From the NCBI RefSeq assembly GCF_007990265.1, contig NZ_BJWH01000005.1, positions 62,001-126,000 of the forward strand: a stretch of 64,000 bases of DNA. The letters are read 5' to 3'. A program made the position numbers and the translations under genes. This DNA comes from Cellulomonas terrae. GTDB taxonomy: Bacteria > Actinomycetota > Actinomycetes > Actinomycetales > Cellulomonadaceae. Positions 8,395 through 17,535 of the stretch are shown here, piece after piece. The notes under the pieces were generated by a model, which saw only the letters and a program-made list of their open reading frames with translations, was not told the origin of the DNA and made no database searches. Each line of letters starts with the position of its first letter. Position 1 is the first letter of the stretch.

Positions 8395-9042
8395 TCAGAC
8401 GCGGACCCGGGCGGCGTCGCGGCGCATCGGGAAGATCCAGGGACCGTCGTCCGACGACGGCGCCATGGGGACGCGCTCCTTCACCGGCACGTACCCGAGC
8501 GCGGTGTAGTAGCCGACGTTGTCGGGCTTGGTGGTCTCCAGGTAGGACGGCCCGCCGGCGCAGTCGATGACCGCGAAGACGGTCGCCATGAGCCGCTTCC
8601 CGCGACCGGCCCGCTGCAGGTCGGGCCGTACTCCGAGCGCCTCGACGTACCAGGCGTCGGACGGCACGCCCGCGGAGGTGACGTCGCCGAACTTGATGAT
8701 GCCGAGGCTGTGCTCGCGGGTGTGCAGGGCGATCCGCGCGATCCGGAACGACTGACGCCACCAGCGGGCGGGGGTCATGGGGTAGCTGCCGGGCGGGTAC
8801 AGGGCGATGGCCCCCGTCACGGCCCCGTCGAGCCGGGTCACGTACGCCTGCCCGTAGCGGACGGAGTCGGACAGCGTCATGCGGTACATCGCGCGCAGCT
8901 CGCGCTCGCGCCGGGCGCGCACGGGGAACAGGTGGACGAAGCCGGGGTCGTCGGCGAGCGCCGCTGCCAGCACCGTCGCCGCATCTGCGATGCCGGACGG
9001 CAGCAAGGGCTCGACGACGTCGGGCGGCGGGGGAGCGGACAT
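8395..9042 (-). CDS. GNAT-family N-acetyltransferase
   Basis: A 215-residue protein with a C-terminal GNAT fold. EALGVRPDLQRAGRGKRLMATVF carries the acetyl-CoA pyrophosphate loop (R/Q-x-x-G-x-G/A type), followed by LETTKPDNVGYYTALGYVPVKE, the usual terminal strand. It would transfer an acetyl group from acetyl-CoA to a small amine or protein; the acceptor is unknown. I start it at the ATG at 9042 because GAGAGGA sits 7-8 bases upstream. An ATG at 9051 has the ribosome site touching it, and a longer frame to 9120 is unlikely. There is no operon partner: it lies 82 bp from the ABC permease stop. Confidence 0.8.
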   Translation of the reverse strand: MSAPPPPDVVEPLLPSGIADAATVLAAALADDPGFVHLFPVRARRERELRAMYRMTLSDSVRYGQAYVTRLDGAVTGAIALYPPGSYPMTPARWWRQSFRIARIALHTREHSLGIIKFGDVTSAGVPSDAWYVEALGVRPDLQRAGRGKRLMATVFAVIDCAGGPSYLETTKPDNVGYYTALGYVPVKERVPMAPSSDDGPWIFPMRRDAARVRV

Positions 9043-9124
9043 GTCGCGCATCCTCTCTGGGACGTGCGTCCAGATGCAACCCCCGGATGACTCCGGTGAA
9101 GACCCGCCTGACCTGCGCAAACAC

Positions 9125-10339
9125 TTACGAGGCTGTCAGCGCGTCCTTCAGCTTGATCCGCCCACCGCTGCGCAGGACCGCGTTCGAGTAGATGCGACCG
9201 GCGAGCCAGACCAGGACGGGGATCAGGGCGAGCGACAGCCCGAGGGACACGGCGACCTCCCACGGTGCCACCTCGCCGAGCGCGATCCGGATCGGCATGA
9301 GCATCGGCGCGCAGAACGGGACGAAGCTCAGCCAGACGACGAGGGGGTTGTTCGGGTCCCACGGGGCGATGCTCACGCCGATGAGGTACGGGATCATCAT
9401 CAGGGTCATGATCGGCGCGGTCACCGAGCCGACGTCCTCCTGCCGGGACACCAGCGCCGAGAGCGCGGCGAGGGCCAGCGCGTACATCGTGAAGCCGACG
9501 ACGAACCAGACGATCACCCACAGCGCGGTCACGCCGAGGTTGATCGAGCTGGCGTCGACGAGCCCGAGGACCGCCGCGGTCCCCGCCCCCGCACCGACGA
9601 CGAGCACGACCTGGGTCAGCCCGATCACCCCGATGCCCAGCACCTTGCCCGCCATGAGCTGCCACGGCCGCACGGTCGCCAGCAGCAGCTCGACGACGCG
9701 CGACGACTTCTCCTCGACGACGCCCTGCGCGACCAGCTGGCCGGCGGTCATGAGGGAGATGAACAGCAGGATCCCGGCGACGAACCCGGCCACGACCTGG
9801 GCGGAGTCGCGCTCCGGCTCGGGCTCCAGCGCGGTGACGTCGGGTGCCGCCTGAGCGATCTCGCGGCCGACCTCACCCGGGTCGCCGCCGAGGTCGGTGA
9901 CCGCCGACGACAGCGCCTCCTGCTGCGCCAGCGACCCGAGCACGGGCGCCAGCGCGTCGGGGAGCTCGGTGTGCACGAGGACGGTCAGCGGGTCGGTGCC
10001 GGTCACGACCGCGCTCACGGTGCCGTCCTTCAGGAGCGGCTCCGCGGCCTCGGCGGAGTCGACCTCCTGCGTCTCGACCGTCGTGCCGATGACGGAGCCC
10101 AGGGCGACGAGCTGCTCGGCGACCCCCGACGCCTCCGGGGTCACACCGACCTTCTGGGCAGAGTCGGACTGGGATCCCACGAGGTGCAGCAGGACCCCAC
10201 CGAGCACCACGGCGGCGACGAGAGCGACCGTGGTCCAGACGAAGGCCTTGGACCGGACGCGGGTGGTGATCTCGCGCCCCGCGATGAGGCGGATGGCGGC
10301 GCCGTTCGAGATCTCGACGACGGTCGGGCGGGGGGTCAT
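9125..10339 (-). CDS. ABC-2 type exporter permease (NatB-like)
   Basis: This 404-residue membrane protein has one helix near residues 29-50 (FVWTTVALVAAVVLGGVLLHLVG) and an extracytoplasmic domain of about 130 residues. Five or more helices fill the C-terminal half (for example FVAGILLFISLMTAGQL and IGLTQVVLVVGAGAGTAAVL). This is the layout of ABC-2 permeases of the NatB/YhaP type, which export ions, peptides or drugs. Its ATG overlaps the stop of the ATPase gene, so the two form one transporter. The substrate cannot be inferred; sodium or antibiotic export are the family precedents. Confidence 0.85.
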   Translation of the reverse strand: MTPRPTVVEISNGAAIRLIAGREITTRVRSKAFVWTTVALVAAVVLGGVLLHLVGSQSDSAQKVGVTPEASGVAEQLVALGSVIGTTVETQEVDSAEAAEPLLKDGTVSAVVTGTDPLTVLVHTELPDALAPVLGSLAQQEALSSAVTDLGGDPGEVGREIAQAAPDVTALEPEPERDSAQVVAGFVAGILLFISLMTAGQLVAQGVVEEKSSRVVELLLATVRPWQLMAGKVLGIGVIGLTQVVLVVGAGAGTAAVLGLVDASSINLGVTALWVIVWFVVGFTMYALALAALSALVSRQEDVGSVTAPIMTLMMIPYLIGVSIAPWDPNNPLVVWLSFVPFCAPMLMPIRIALGEVAPWEVAVSLGLSLALIPVLVWLAGRIYSNAVLRSGGRIKLKDALTAS

Positions 10340-11271
10340 GCGGACACCGTCTCTCGGTCGGTCGCGGTGGCGTCGGTCGTGACGACGTGCCGGTAGAGCT
10401 CGGTCAGGGAGGGGCGGAGCAGGCCGAACTCGTGCACGGGGCCCGCAGCCATCGCGGCCCGCAGGATCTCCTGGTCGACGGCGTCGGCGGCCTGCCCGCG
10501 CACCTCGACGACGGACCGGGTGCCCTGCGAGGAGACGAGGTGGGCCGACGGCACCGTGCTGATCCACGTCGACGCCGGTGGTCCGTCGACCACCCATCGC
10601 CTGTCCTCGGTCCGGCGCAGCTCCTCGATCCCGCCGAACTTCACCATCGACCCGCTCTTGATGATCCCGACGCGGTCGCACAGCGACTCGACGAGCTCGA
10701 GCTGGTGCGACGAGAACAGCACCGGCACACCCGCGGCGGCCTGCTCGCGCAGCACCCCGCTCATCACGTCGACCGCGACGGGGTCGAGGCCGGAGAACGG
10801 CTCGTCGAGCACCAGGATCTCGGGGGAGTGCACGAGCGCGGCGGCCAGCTGGACGCGCTGCTGGTTGCCCAGCGACAGCTTGAGGATCTCGTCGCCGCGC
10901 CGCTCCGCGATGCCGAGCACCTCGGTCCAGTGCTCCATCGCGGCCTTGGCCGACGACGGGCTCAGACCGTGCAGCCGCGCGAGGTAGACCAGCTGGTCGC
11001 TGACCTTCATCCGCGGGTACAGGCCTCGCTCCTCGGGCATGTAGCCGATCCGCTGCCGCACCGCGAGGTCGACCGGACGGCCGTCCCAGCGGACCTCGCC
11101 GGAGTCGGCCTCCAGCACGCCGAGCACGATCCGCATCGCCGTCGACTTCCCCGCCCCGTTGGAGCCGACGAAGCCGACGATCTCGCCGGCCGGCACCTCC
11201 ATCGACAGCTCACGCAGCGCGCGGAGGTCGCCGTAGGACTTGTCGAGGGACTCCAACGTCAGCGCAGGCAT
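10336..11271 (-). CDS. ABC exporter ATP-binding protein (NatA-like)
   Basis: A 311-residue ATPase with Walker A GSNGAGKST (residues 37-45), signature LSLGNQQRVQLA, Walker B ILVLDEPFSGLDP and a C-terminal region typical of NatA-type subunits (DUF4162-like tail after the FSSHQLELVESLCDRVG H-loop). The start MPALTLESLDKSYGDL at 11271 fits the family; the frame is open further upstream but those residues are not conserved in type. It is the first gene of a two-gene exporter operon and energises the permease at 9125. Confidence 0.9.
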   Translation of the reverse strand: MPALTLESLDKSYGDLRALRELSMEVPAGEIVGFVGSNGAGKSTAMRIVLGVLEADSGEVRWDGRPVDLAVRQRIGYMPEERGLYPRMKVSDQLVYLARLHGLSPSSAKAAMEHWTEVLGIAERRGDEILKLSLGNQQRVQLAAALVHSPEILVLDEPFSGLDPVAVDVMSGVLREQAAAGVPVLFSSHQLELVESLCDRVGIIKSGSMVKFGGIEELRRTEDRRWVVDGPPASTWISTVPSAHLVSSQGTRSVVEVRGQAADAVDQEILRAAMAAGPVHEFGLLRPSLTELYRHVVTTDATATDRETVSA

Positions 11272-11325
11272 GAGTCGATCCAAACAGAGATCACCGACGG
11301 GATGCGACACCCTGCCGCGCGTACC

Positions 11326-11730
11326 TCACGGTGCGGCGCCGTCCGCCACCGGCGCAGGCCGGCCCCGGGTGCCCCATCCGACGAGCACCCCCGTGACCAG
11401 CAGACCGATGGCGACCAGCCGCACGAGGCCCAGCCCGATGTTGGCACCGCTTCCCGGCTCGCCCGTCGTCAGCGCCCAGACCGCCAGGAGGATGACCGCG
11501 CCGGCGCCCACGAGCCCGGCGGCGAGCCGTGCGGACCCGCGAGACGGTCGTCCGGGGACGGTCAGGAAGAGCAGTGCCGAGACGATGCCGAGCCCGCAGG
11601 CGAGGAGGTTGAGGACGGTCGGCGCGGCGCCTCCGTCGGTGGCCGACCGCACGCCGCTGACGATCGTGGCGACGAGGAGCAGCACCAGAGCTGCGCCCCC
11701 GAACGCCGCCGCGCCACGGATGCTTCTCAT
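11326..11730 (-). CDS. Small four-helix membrane protein, unknown
   Basis: The ATG at 11730 follows a perfect GAGGAG ribosome site and gives 134 residues with four hydrophobic segments: about 8-28, 40-60, 71-90 and 101-122. Short positively charged loops (PGRPSRGSAR, RGRPAP) favour a cytoplasmic side for those turns. The frame is open much further upstream, but that extension overlaps the divergent YcaQ-like gene and has no membrane character. No family recognised. It ends 54 bp before the ATPase start and may be expressed with it. Confidence 0.7.
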   Translation of the reverse strand: MRSIRGAAAFGGAALVLLLVATIVSGVRSATDGGAAPTVLNLLACGLGIVSALLFLTVPGRPSRGSARLAAGLVGAGAVILLAVWALTTGEPGSGANIGLGLVRLVAIGLLVTGVLVGWGTRGRPAPVADGAAP

Positions 11731-11850
11731 CTGGTTCTCCTCGATCGGGAGGCTCCCAGGTGCGGAGCCCGAGGCGTCGGCCGGCTGACCGTCGGGAGGA
11801 CCGTAGCGGGTCGTGGTCGTCGCCGGTGCGCGGGTGTCACCGGGTCGTCC

Positions 11851-11856
11851 TAGGCT
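11851..11856 (+). promoter_or_regulatory. -10 box of a leaderless promoter
   Basis: TAGGCT lies seven bases before the GTG at 11864, the spacing expected when transcription starts at the first base of the start codon. No ribosome site precedes that GTG. Confidence 0.55.
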
Positions 11857-11863
11857 CCCGGAC

Positions 11864-12961
11864 GTGCACCACCTCTCCCGTGCCGACGCCCGCAGGGTCG
11901 CCGTGCGCGCCCAGCGCCTGACCGCGGACCGCCCGACGGACGTGCACGACACCGTGCACGACCTGTGGCTCCTCCTGCTCAACCCGACCGCCGCGATCGC
12001 CCCGAGCGCGGACCTGGTGCTGTGGAGCCGGATCGGGTCGGCGTACGACCCGCGGGAGCTCGCGGACGCGCTCGAGCAGCAGTCGATCCTCGAGTTCCGT
12101 GGCACGCTGCGGGTCGCGGAGGACCTCGCGCTGTACCGCGCCGAGATGGAGGTCTGGCCGGAGGTCGGCGCCCGCGCGTCGGACTGGCAGCGGTCCAACC
12201 GGCGGTGGGTCGCGGACAACGAGGGGTGCCGCCAGGACATCCTCGAGCTCCTGCGCGCCGACGGCCCGCTGCCGGTGAGCGAGCTCCCCGACACGTGCGT
12301 GCGGCCGTGGAGGTCGTCGGGGTGGAACAACAACCGCAACGTCACCATGCTGCTCGACCTGATGATGCAGATGGGCGACGTGGCCGCGACGGGCGGCACA
12401 GGCCGCGACCGGCTCTGGGACCTGGCCGAGCGCGTCTACCCGCAGGTCCCCCCGGTCCCGCTGGAGGAGGCGTTCCGGATCCGCGGCGAGCGCCGCCTGG
12501 CCGCGCTGGGCATCGCCCGGGCCAAGGGGCCCGCCCACCCCGTCGAGCCCGTCGACGTGGGCGAGGCGGGCGAGGCCGCGACGGTCGAGGGGGTGCGCGG
12601 GCAGTGGCGGGTGGACCCGGCGCTGCTCGACGCCCCGTTCGAGGGCCGTGCCGCGCTGCTGTCCCCGTTCGACCTGCTCCTGCACGACCGCAAGCGCATG
12701 ACCGACATCTTCGAGTCCGACTACATCCTCGAGATGTTCAAGCCCGCGGCCGCGCGCCGCTGGGGCTACTACGCGCTCCCCGTGCTCGTCGGCGACCGGC
12801 TGGTGGGCAAGCTCGACGCGACGGCCGACGTCAGGGCCGGGGTGCTGCGGGTCAACGCGGTGCACGAGGACGAGCCGTGGAGCGCCGACGCGCGCGCCGC
12901 CGTGGACGCGGAGATCGACGACCTCGCGCAGTGGCTGGAGCTGGACCTGCTCCGACCGTAA
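11864..12961 (+). CDS. YcaQ-like winged-helix (HTH_42) protein
   Basis: A 365-residue member of the crosslink-repair glycosylase YcaQ/AlkX-type winged-helix family. The N-terminus HHLSRADARRVAVRAQRL is the characteristic opening, followed by winged-helix modules and a C-terminal MFKPAAARRWGYYALPVLVGDRLVGKLDA block that is strongly conserved in the family. E. coli YcaQ unhooks DNA interstrand crosslinks; actinobacterial paralogues are mostly untested. The family QxQ-type catalytic motif is not obvious here, so glycosylase activity is uncertain. The GTG at 11864 is chosen over the open frame from 11813 because it matches the family start and sits seven bases after TAGGCT, suggesting a leaderless mRNA. 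Confidence 0.8.
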   Translation: MHHLSRADARRVAVRAQRLTADRPTDVHDTVHDLWLLLLNPTAAIAPSADLVLWSRIGSAYDPRELADALEQQSILEFRGTLRVAEDLALYRAEMEVWPEVGARASDWQRSNRRWVADNEGCRQDILELLRADGPLPVSELPDTCVRPWRSSGWNNNRNVTMLLDLMMQMGDVAATGGTGRDRLWDLAERVYPQVPPVPLEEAFRIRGERRLAALGIARAKGPAHPVEPVDVGEAGEAATVEGVRGQWRVDPALLDAPFEGRAALLSPFDLLLHDRKRMTDIFESDYILEMFKPAAARRWGYYALPVLVGDRLVGKLDATADVRAGVLRVNAVHEDEPWSADARAAVDAEIDDLAQWLELDLLRP

Positions 12962-12977
12962 CCGCGGCCTGCCGCTC

Positions 12978-14942
12978 TCACCCTTCCCGCAGCACGGCCA
13001 CCGCGCCGGCGGGGAGCGAGAGGGTGCCGGTGACCGAGGCGTTCGTGAGGAGCTCGTGGCCCTGCGCGGGCACCGTGACCTCGTCGGTCGTGTGGTTGAG
13101 GACGAACAGCCACGAGCGACCGTCGTCGGCGACCCGGCGGACCGCCTCGACGCCGTCGAGCTCCGGCGTCAGACCGGCCTCCGCGATCAGCGCGTCCGTC
13201 ACGCCCTGCAGCCCGTCGGCGTTGAGCCGCGTGCCCAGGTACCAGGCGGCTCCCGCGCCGACGGGTCGCCGGGTCAGGGCAGGCCAGCCGGCGAGGTCGC
13301 CGTCGGCGAACGTGCGGACGGCGGAGGTGCCGGGGGCGAGGTGGGTCTGCTCCGACCAGAGGTCGGCGGGCGTGCCGTCGTCGAGCGTCAGCGTCTCGCC
13401 GTCCTGCAGCGCCCAGAACTCCTCGGTGCGCACGCCCAGCAGCTCCCGGAAGGCGCCCGGGTAGCCGCCGAGGCGGACGTGGTCGACCTCGTCGGCGATG
13501 CCCGAGAAGTACGTGACCAGCACGGAGGCGCCGCGCTCCGCAGCCCGTGCGATGTTGGCCGCGTCGGCGTCGGTCACCAGGTACAGCCCCGGAACGACGA
13601 CGAGCGAGTACCCCGACAGGTCCGCCGACGGCCGCACGATGTCGACCGTGACATTCCGCTGCCACAGGGCGCGGTAGTGCGCGAGCACGCGGTCGGGGTA
13701 GGTGACGGCGGCCGACGGGTGGCTGTCGAGCTCGGTGCCCCACCACGCGGGGTAGTCGAAGACGATCGCGGCCTTCGCGCGCACGCGCGACCCCTCGACC
13801 TCGGCCAGGGCCTGCAGCGTCGAGCCCAGCGCGACGGTGTTCCGCCAGACGTCGGTGTCCGTCCCCGCGTGCGGCAGCATCGCCGAGTGGAACTTCTCCG
13901 CCCCCGCGGCGGACTGGCGCCACTGGAAGAACATCACCGCGTCGGCGCCGCGGGCGACGTGCGCCAGCGAGTGCCGGATCATCTCGCCCGGCCGCTTGGT
14001 CCGGTTGCGCGGCTGCCAGTTCACCGCGCTCGTCGAGTGCTCCATGAGCATCCACGGGTCGCCGCCGGCCACGCCGCGCGTGAGGTCCGCGCTGAACGCG
14101 AGCTCGACGTGGGCCTCCGGGTCGTGGGCGCGCGTGTAGTGGTCGTTGGCGATGACGTCGAGGTCGTCGGCCCAGGAGAAGTAGTCCATCCACTTCGTGC
14201 CGGTGGAGAGCATGAGGTTGGTGGTCGTCGGCACGTGCGGGGTGACCTCGCGCAGCACGTCCCGCAGCGCGCGGTAGTGCACCAGCAGCTCATCGGAGGA
14301 GAACCGCGCGAAGTCCAGCTGCTGCGTCGGGTTCGGGTACGTCGGGGCGCTGCGCGGGGGGAGCACCTCGTCGAAGTCGTCGTACCGCTGCGACCAGAAC
14401 GCCGTGCCCCAGGCGGCGTTGAGGGCCTCGACCGTGCCGTACCGGTCCGCGAGCCAGCGCCGGAACGCGACCGCCGCGTCGTCGGAGAAGTCGTGCGGGA
14501 CGTGGCAGCCCAGCTCGTTGTCGACGTGCCAGAGGACCAGCGCGGGGTGGCGCCCGTACCGCTCCGCCATCGTGCGCGTCATGCGCAGCACGTACTCGCG
14601 GTACTCCGGCGAGGACACCCGGTACGCCTGCCGACCGCCCGGGTGCAGCACCGTCCCGTCCGCCAGGACCGGCAGGAACTCGGGGTGCTTGCGCGTCAGC
14701 CACGGCGGCGGGCTCGCGGTCGCGGTGGCCAGCGTGACCTTGATGCCCGCCGCGTGGAGCCGGTCGAGGATGTCGTCCAGCCAGCCGAACTCGAAGACGC
14801 CCTCCCGCGGCTCCAGCTGTGCCCAGCTGAAGATCCCGACACTGACCAGCGTGACGCCGGCCTGCTGCATGAGCTCGACGTCCTCGATCCGGGTGGCCAG
14901 CGGCCACTGCTCGGGGTTGTAGTCGCCGCCGTACTGGATCAT
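12978..14942 (-). CDS. GH42 beta-galactosidase
   Basis: A 654-residue cytoplasmic enzyme that hydrolyses beta-galactosides such as galacto-oligosaccharides from pectin or galactan side chains. The acid/base is in LWHVDNELG (Glu143) and the nucleophile in LMEHSTSAVNWQ (Glu301); FFQWRQSAAGAEKFH is the conserved GH42 trimer-interface segment. A TIM barrel (1-390), a GATase-like middle domain (about 395-600) and a C-terminal beta domain (to 654) give the normal length. Its ATG overlaps the stop of the upstream dehydrogenase by one base (TGATG), so the two form one transcript. Control is probably through the operator at 16104. No signal peptide. Confidence 0.95.
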   Translation of the reverse strand: MIQYGGDYNPEQWPLATRIEDVELMQQAGVTLVSVGIFSWAQLEPREGVFEFGWLDDILDRLHAAGIKVTLATATASPPPWLTRKHPEFLPVLADGTVLHPGGRQAYRVSSPEYREYVLRMTRTMAERYGRHPALVLWHVDNELGCHVPHDFSDDAAVAFRRWLADRYGTVEALNAAWGTAFWSQRYDDFDEVLPPRSAPTYPNPTQQLDFARFSSDELLVHYRALRDVLREVTPHVPTTTNLMLSTGTKWMDYFSWADDLDVIANDHYTRAHDPEAHVELAFSADLTRGVAGGDPWMLMEHSTSAVNWQPRNRTKRPGEMIRHSLAHVARGADAVMFFQWRQSAAGAEKFHSAMLPHAGTDTDVWRNTVALGSTLQALAEVEGSRVRAKAAIVFDYPAWWGTELDSHPSAAVTYPDRVLAHYRALWQRNVTVDIVRPSADLSGYSLVVVPGLYLVTDADAANIARAAERGASVLVTYFSGIADEVDHVRLGGYPGAFRELLGVRTEEFWALQDGETLTLDDGTPADLWSEQTHLAPGTSAVRTFADGDLAGWPALTRRPVGAGAAWYLGTRLNADGLQGVTDALIAEAGLTPELDGVEAVRRVADDGRSWLFVLNHTTDEVTVPAQGHELLTNASVTGTLSLPAGAVAVLREG

Positions 14943-16066
14943 CAGGTCCTCGTCGCTCGTCGTAGGTCTTCGATGCCGTGCAGGAAGCCGTCGCGCAGGG
15001 TGCTGCCCGGCGCCAGGTCCGCCTTGGTGACCGGGCGGCCCAGGGTCGCCGAGGCGTAGATCGCGGTGACCAGCTCGAGTGACCGGTGCGGGTCCGCGGC
15101 GACCGGCGGCAGCGGCTCCCCGGAGCGCAGCGCCGCGTAGACCGCGCGCAGCAGCGGAGTGTGGCCGGAGGGCTCGTCGTCGACCGGCAGCGACCAGGCT
15201 GCCGGCGCCGCGTCGGGCTCTCCGCCGGTGCGGGACGGCGCCGCGGTGAGCCGCCACGAGCGGGCGTCGTGGCCGTAGAGGTGCTCGACCTCGACCGTGC
15301 CGAGCGTCGTGTCGACCCGGACGTAGCTGACCTGGCGCGGCGACAGTGCGGTGGTCAGCACGGACACGATCGCGTCGTTGGCGAACCGGATCACCGCGGT
15401 GGACGTGTCCTCGGTCTCCAGGTCGCGGTCGAGGCGGAACGCGCGGGCGTCGACCTCGGCCCACTCGCCGAGCAGGAACGCGAGCAGGTCGAGCTGGTGG
15501 ATGCCCAGCCCGAGCAGCGGCCCGCCGCCCTCCGTCGCCCACTTCCCACGCCACGGCACCGCGTAGTAGTCCTCCTGCTTGCGGTACCAGAGCGTGTGGC
15601 AGACGCCGACGAGCGGCCGCCCGAGCGTGCCGTCCGCGAGGAGCCCCTGCACGTGACCGACGGCGGTCCCGGTGCGCTGCTGGAACACGACCGCGTACTC
15701 GCGGCCCACCTCCTGGGCGACCGCGAGGACCGCGTCCAGGTCCGCGAGCGACAGGACCGGTGGCTTCTCGCACACCACGTGGGCACCGGCGCGCAGGGCG
15801 GTGATCGCCTGGTCCCGGTGCAGGCCCGGCGGGGTGCACAGGTGGACGACGTCGACTGTCTCGGCGGCGAGGAGCGCGTCGAGGCTGTCGTACCGGCCAG
15901 CGACCGCGTACCTGTCCGCGAACGTGTCCCGGACCTCGGGGCTGGGGTCCGCGACCGCGACGACGTCGGCCAGGGGGTCGAGCGCGAGCACCTGTGCGTG
16001 GGCGTGGGCGATGGCGCCGGTCCCGACGACGGCGACCTTCAGCGTGCCCTGCGACAGCTCTGTCAC
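14942..16066 (-). CDS. Gfo/Idh/MocA-family sugar dehydrogenase
   Basis: The GTG at 16066 follows GGGAG and gives 374 residues. The Rossmann loop VAVVGTGAIAHAHAQ, the EKPP motif (VVCEKPPVLSLAD) and GGGPLLGLGIHQLDLLAFLLG (His of the catalytic pair) define the family. A C-terminal beta-sheet domain follows. It would oxidise or reduce a sugar with NAD(P). As first gene of a two-gene operon with a GH42 beta-galactosidase, galactose or a galactoside is the likeliest substrate, but this is inference. Confidence 0.85.
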   Translation of the reverse strand: MTELSQGTLKVAVVGTGAIAHAHAQVLALDPLADVVAVADPSPEVRDTFADRYAVAGRYDSLDALLAAETVDVVHLCTPPGLHRDQAITALRAGAHVVCEKPPVLSLADLDAVLAVAQEVGREYAVVFQQRTGTAVGHVQGLLADGTLGRPLVGVCHTLWYRKQEDYYAVPWRGKWATEGGGPLLGLGIHQLDLLAFLLGEWAEVDARAFRLDRDLETEDTSTAVIRFANDAIVSVLTTALSPRQVSYVRVDTTLGTVEVEHLYGHDARSWRLTAAPSRTGGEPDAAPAAWSLPVDDEPSGHTPLLRAVYAALRSGEPLPPVAADPHRSLELVTAIYASATLGRPVTKADLAPGSTLRDGFLHGIEDLRRATRT

Positions 16067-16103
16067 GTCTGCTCCCTCACAGCCTGAATCGATCCATCGC
16101 CAC

Positions 16104-16117
16104 GGTAAGCGCTTGCC
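16104..16117. promoter_or_regulatory. LacI-family operator upstream of the GH42 operon
   Basis: GGTAAGCGCTTGCC is a 14-bp near-palindrome (one non-matching pair) centred on AAGCGCTT, the core recognised by many LacI/GalR repressors. It lies 38 bp before the GTG of the dehydrogenase. The nearest LacI gene ends at 16266, but that one probably controls rhamnose genes, so the cognate repressor is uncertain. Confidence 0.7.
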
Positions 16118-16183
16118 TCCGATCCGTCCACCACGCCGCCCTGGACCGGCACGCGTCTCTAGTCCTGCGGGGACGAACGACTG

Positions 16184-16239
16184 CGGCAGTCTGCGACGGG
16201 AGCGGCAGTTAGCACACACGTCCTCGTCGCAGACTGCCG
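16184..16239. repeat. Dispersed palindromic element, copy 1
   Basis: A perfect 15-bp stem, CGGCAGTCTGCGACG (16184-16198) with its complement at 16225-16239, encloses a 26-base loop that contains a further GCGGCAGTT. A 13-base palindrome (GACTGCGGCAGTC, 16179-16191) overlaps the left arm. The same arms recur at 21.15 and 51.8 kb. It lies just past the 3' end of the LacI gene (stop 16266, minus strand). Confidence 0.75.
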
Positions 16240-16265
16240 TCCTCGCGGAGAGTGTGCGACCGGCG

Positions 16266-17312
16266 TCAGGCGCTCGGGTCCGAGGAGCCCCGGACGACGA
16301 GCTCCGGCTGGAACTGCACGCGCTGGTGCTGGAAGGCCGCGCCCTCCGAGCGCTGGCGCAGCAGCAGGTCGGCCGCGGTCCAGCCCAGCTGGTGCGTCGG
16401 CTGGCGCACGGACGTCAGGGGCACGGTGAGCATCGACGCGAAGACGACGTCGTCGTACCCGACCACCGCCATCTCGGCGGGGATCGCGACGCCGTGTGCC
16501 CGCAGCGCGCGCAGGGCGCCCAGGGCGGTGAGGTCGTTGACGCAGAACATCGCGGTCGGCCGGTCGCCCTCGGCCGCGAGGAGCCGGTTGACCCCCTCCT
16601 CGCCGCCCTCGGCGTTCAGCGACCCGATGGTGATCTCGACGAGGGCGGACGCGGGGTCCAGCCCGGCACCGGTCAGGGCGGCGAGCACGCCCTCGCGCCG
16701 GTCGACGCACTGCTTGATCGTCTGCGGCCCGTTGATGAACGCGATGCGGGTGTGCCCGAGGCCGACCAGGTGCTCGACGGCCAGGGCGCCACCGCGCACG
16801 TCGTCGACGGCGACCGAGGAGATGTCGTCGACCGGCGAGGTGGTGTCGAGCAGGACCACGTCGATGCCGCGGTCCCGCAGCGCGAGCAGGGCGTCCAGGG
16901 AGCCGGCGGACGGCGTGACCATGACGCCCTGCACGCCGTGCTCCTCGAACAGCCGCAGGTAGCGGGCCTCACGCTCGGGGTCCTCGTCCGACGAGCTGAG
17001 CATGAGGGTGTACTCGTCGGCGGCCAGCCGGTCCTCGACGCCGCGGGCGACCTCGGTGAAGAACGGGTTGGCGATGTCGAGCACGATGGCGCCGACGGTC
17101 TGGATGGTCCCGGCGCGCAGCTGGCGGGCGGAGGCGTTGCGGACGAACTGGAGCTCCTCGATCGCCACGAGGACGCGGTCGCGCGTGCTGTCGCTGACCT
17201 GGTCAGGGCGGTTGAGCACGTTGGAGACGGTGCCGACGGACACGCCTGCCCGCTTGGCGACGTCCGTGATGGAGGGCCGGCGATCGGCGCGTCCCCGTGT
17301 CGTCGTCGACAT
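16266..17312 (-). CDS. LacI-family repressor of the rhamnose operon
   Basis: 348 residues. The HTH and hinge are at the N-terminus (PSITDVAKRAGVSVGTVSNVLNRPDQVSDSTRDRV), then a periplasmic-binding-protein-like effector domain from about residue 70 (VGAIVLDIANPFFTEVARGVEDR) to the end (VRQPTHQLGWTAADLLL). The ATG at 17312 has GGAGAGGAC upstream. It is divergent from rhaM-rhaI-rhaDE, and three LacI-type palindromes occupy the shared 260-bp gap. It most likely represses those genes, with L-rhamnose or a derivative as inducer, and controls itself. The effector is inferred from context only. Confidence 0.88.
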   Translation of the reverse strand: MSTTTRGRADRRPSITDVAKRAGVSVGTVSNVLNRPDQVSDSTRDRVLVAIEELQFVRNASARQLRAGTIQTVGAIVLDIANPFFTEVARGVEDRLAADEYTLMLSSSDEDPEREARYLRLFEEHGVQGVMVTPSAGSLDALLALRDRGIDVVLLDTTSPVDDISSVAVDDVRGGALAVEHLVGLGHTRIAFINGPQTIKQCVDRREGVLAALTGAGLDPASALVEITIGSLNAEGGEEGVNRLLAAEGDRPTAMFCVNDLTALGALRALRAHGVAIPAEMAVVGYDDVVFASMLTVPLTSVRQPTHQLGWTAADLLLRQRSEGAAFQHQRVQFQPELVVRGSSDPSA

Positions 17313-17443
17313 CGACCGTCGTCCTCTCCGTCGAGCTCTCGAGCGTGCGCCCGATGGTAGTTGCCCGGCGACGGCCGTCGTGGGTGCCTCGCGGGACCAT
17401 GACTCTTGTGGCTCTGCCTCCGTGCGCGTACGGTGCAGGATAG

Positions 17444-17455
17444 TGAATCGATTCA
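17444..17455. promoter_or_regulatory. Operator, rha divergent region, site 1
   Basis: TGAATCGATTCA is a perfect 12-bp palindrome 132 bp upstream of the LacI ATG and 118 bp upstream of the rhaM start. Its half-sites match site 3 (TGAATCGTTTCA), suggesting one repressor binds both and may loop the DNA. Confidence 0.7.
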
Positions 17456-17502
17456 TAGCGCACAAGGAGAGGGGTCCCGACGCTGGGCTCCGGGACCTAC
17501 CC

Positions 17503-17532
17503 TTGACAGTACGGTAAACGCTTACATACAGT
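17503..17532 (+). promoter_or_regulatory. rha operon promoter with embedded operator (site 2)
   Basis: TTGACA (17503-17508) and TACAGT (17527-17532) are a near-consensus sigma-70 pair 18 bp apart, about 40 bp before the rhaM start. The spacer holds GGTAAACGCTTACA (17513-17526), a LacI-type inverted repeat, so a bound repressor would exclude RNA polymerase. Confidence 0.75.
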
Positions 17533-17535
17533 GCG

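Noticed and set aside
9125..11271. Sugar importer ABC transporter
   Set aside because: The permease has the ABC-2 exporter layout and no binding protein is encoded, so this is an export system unrelated to the sugar operons.
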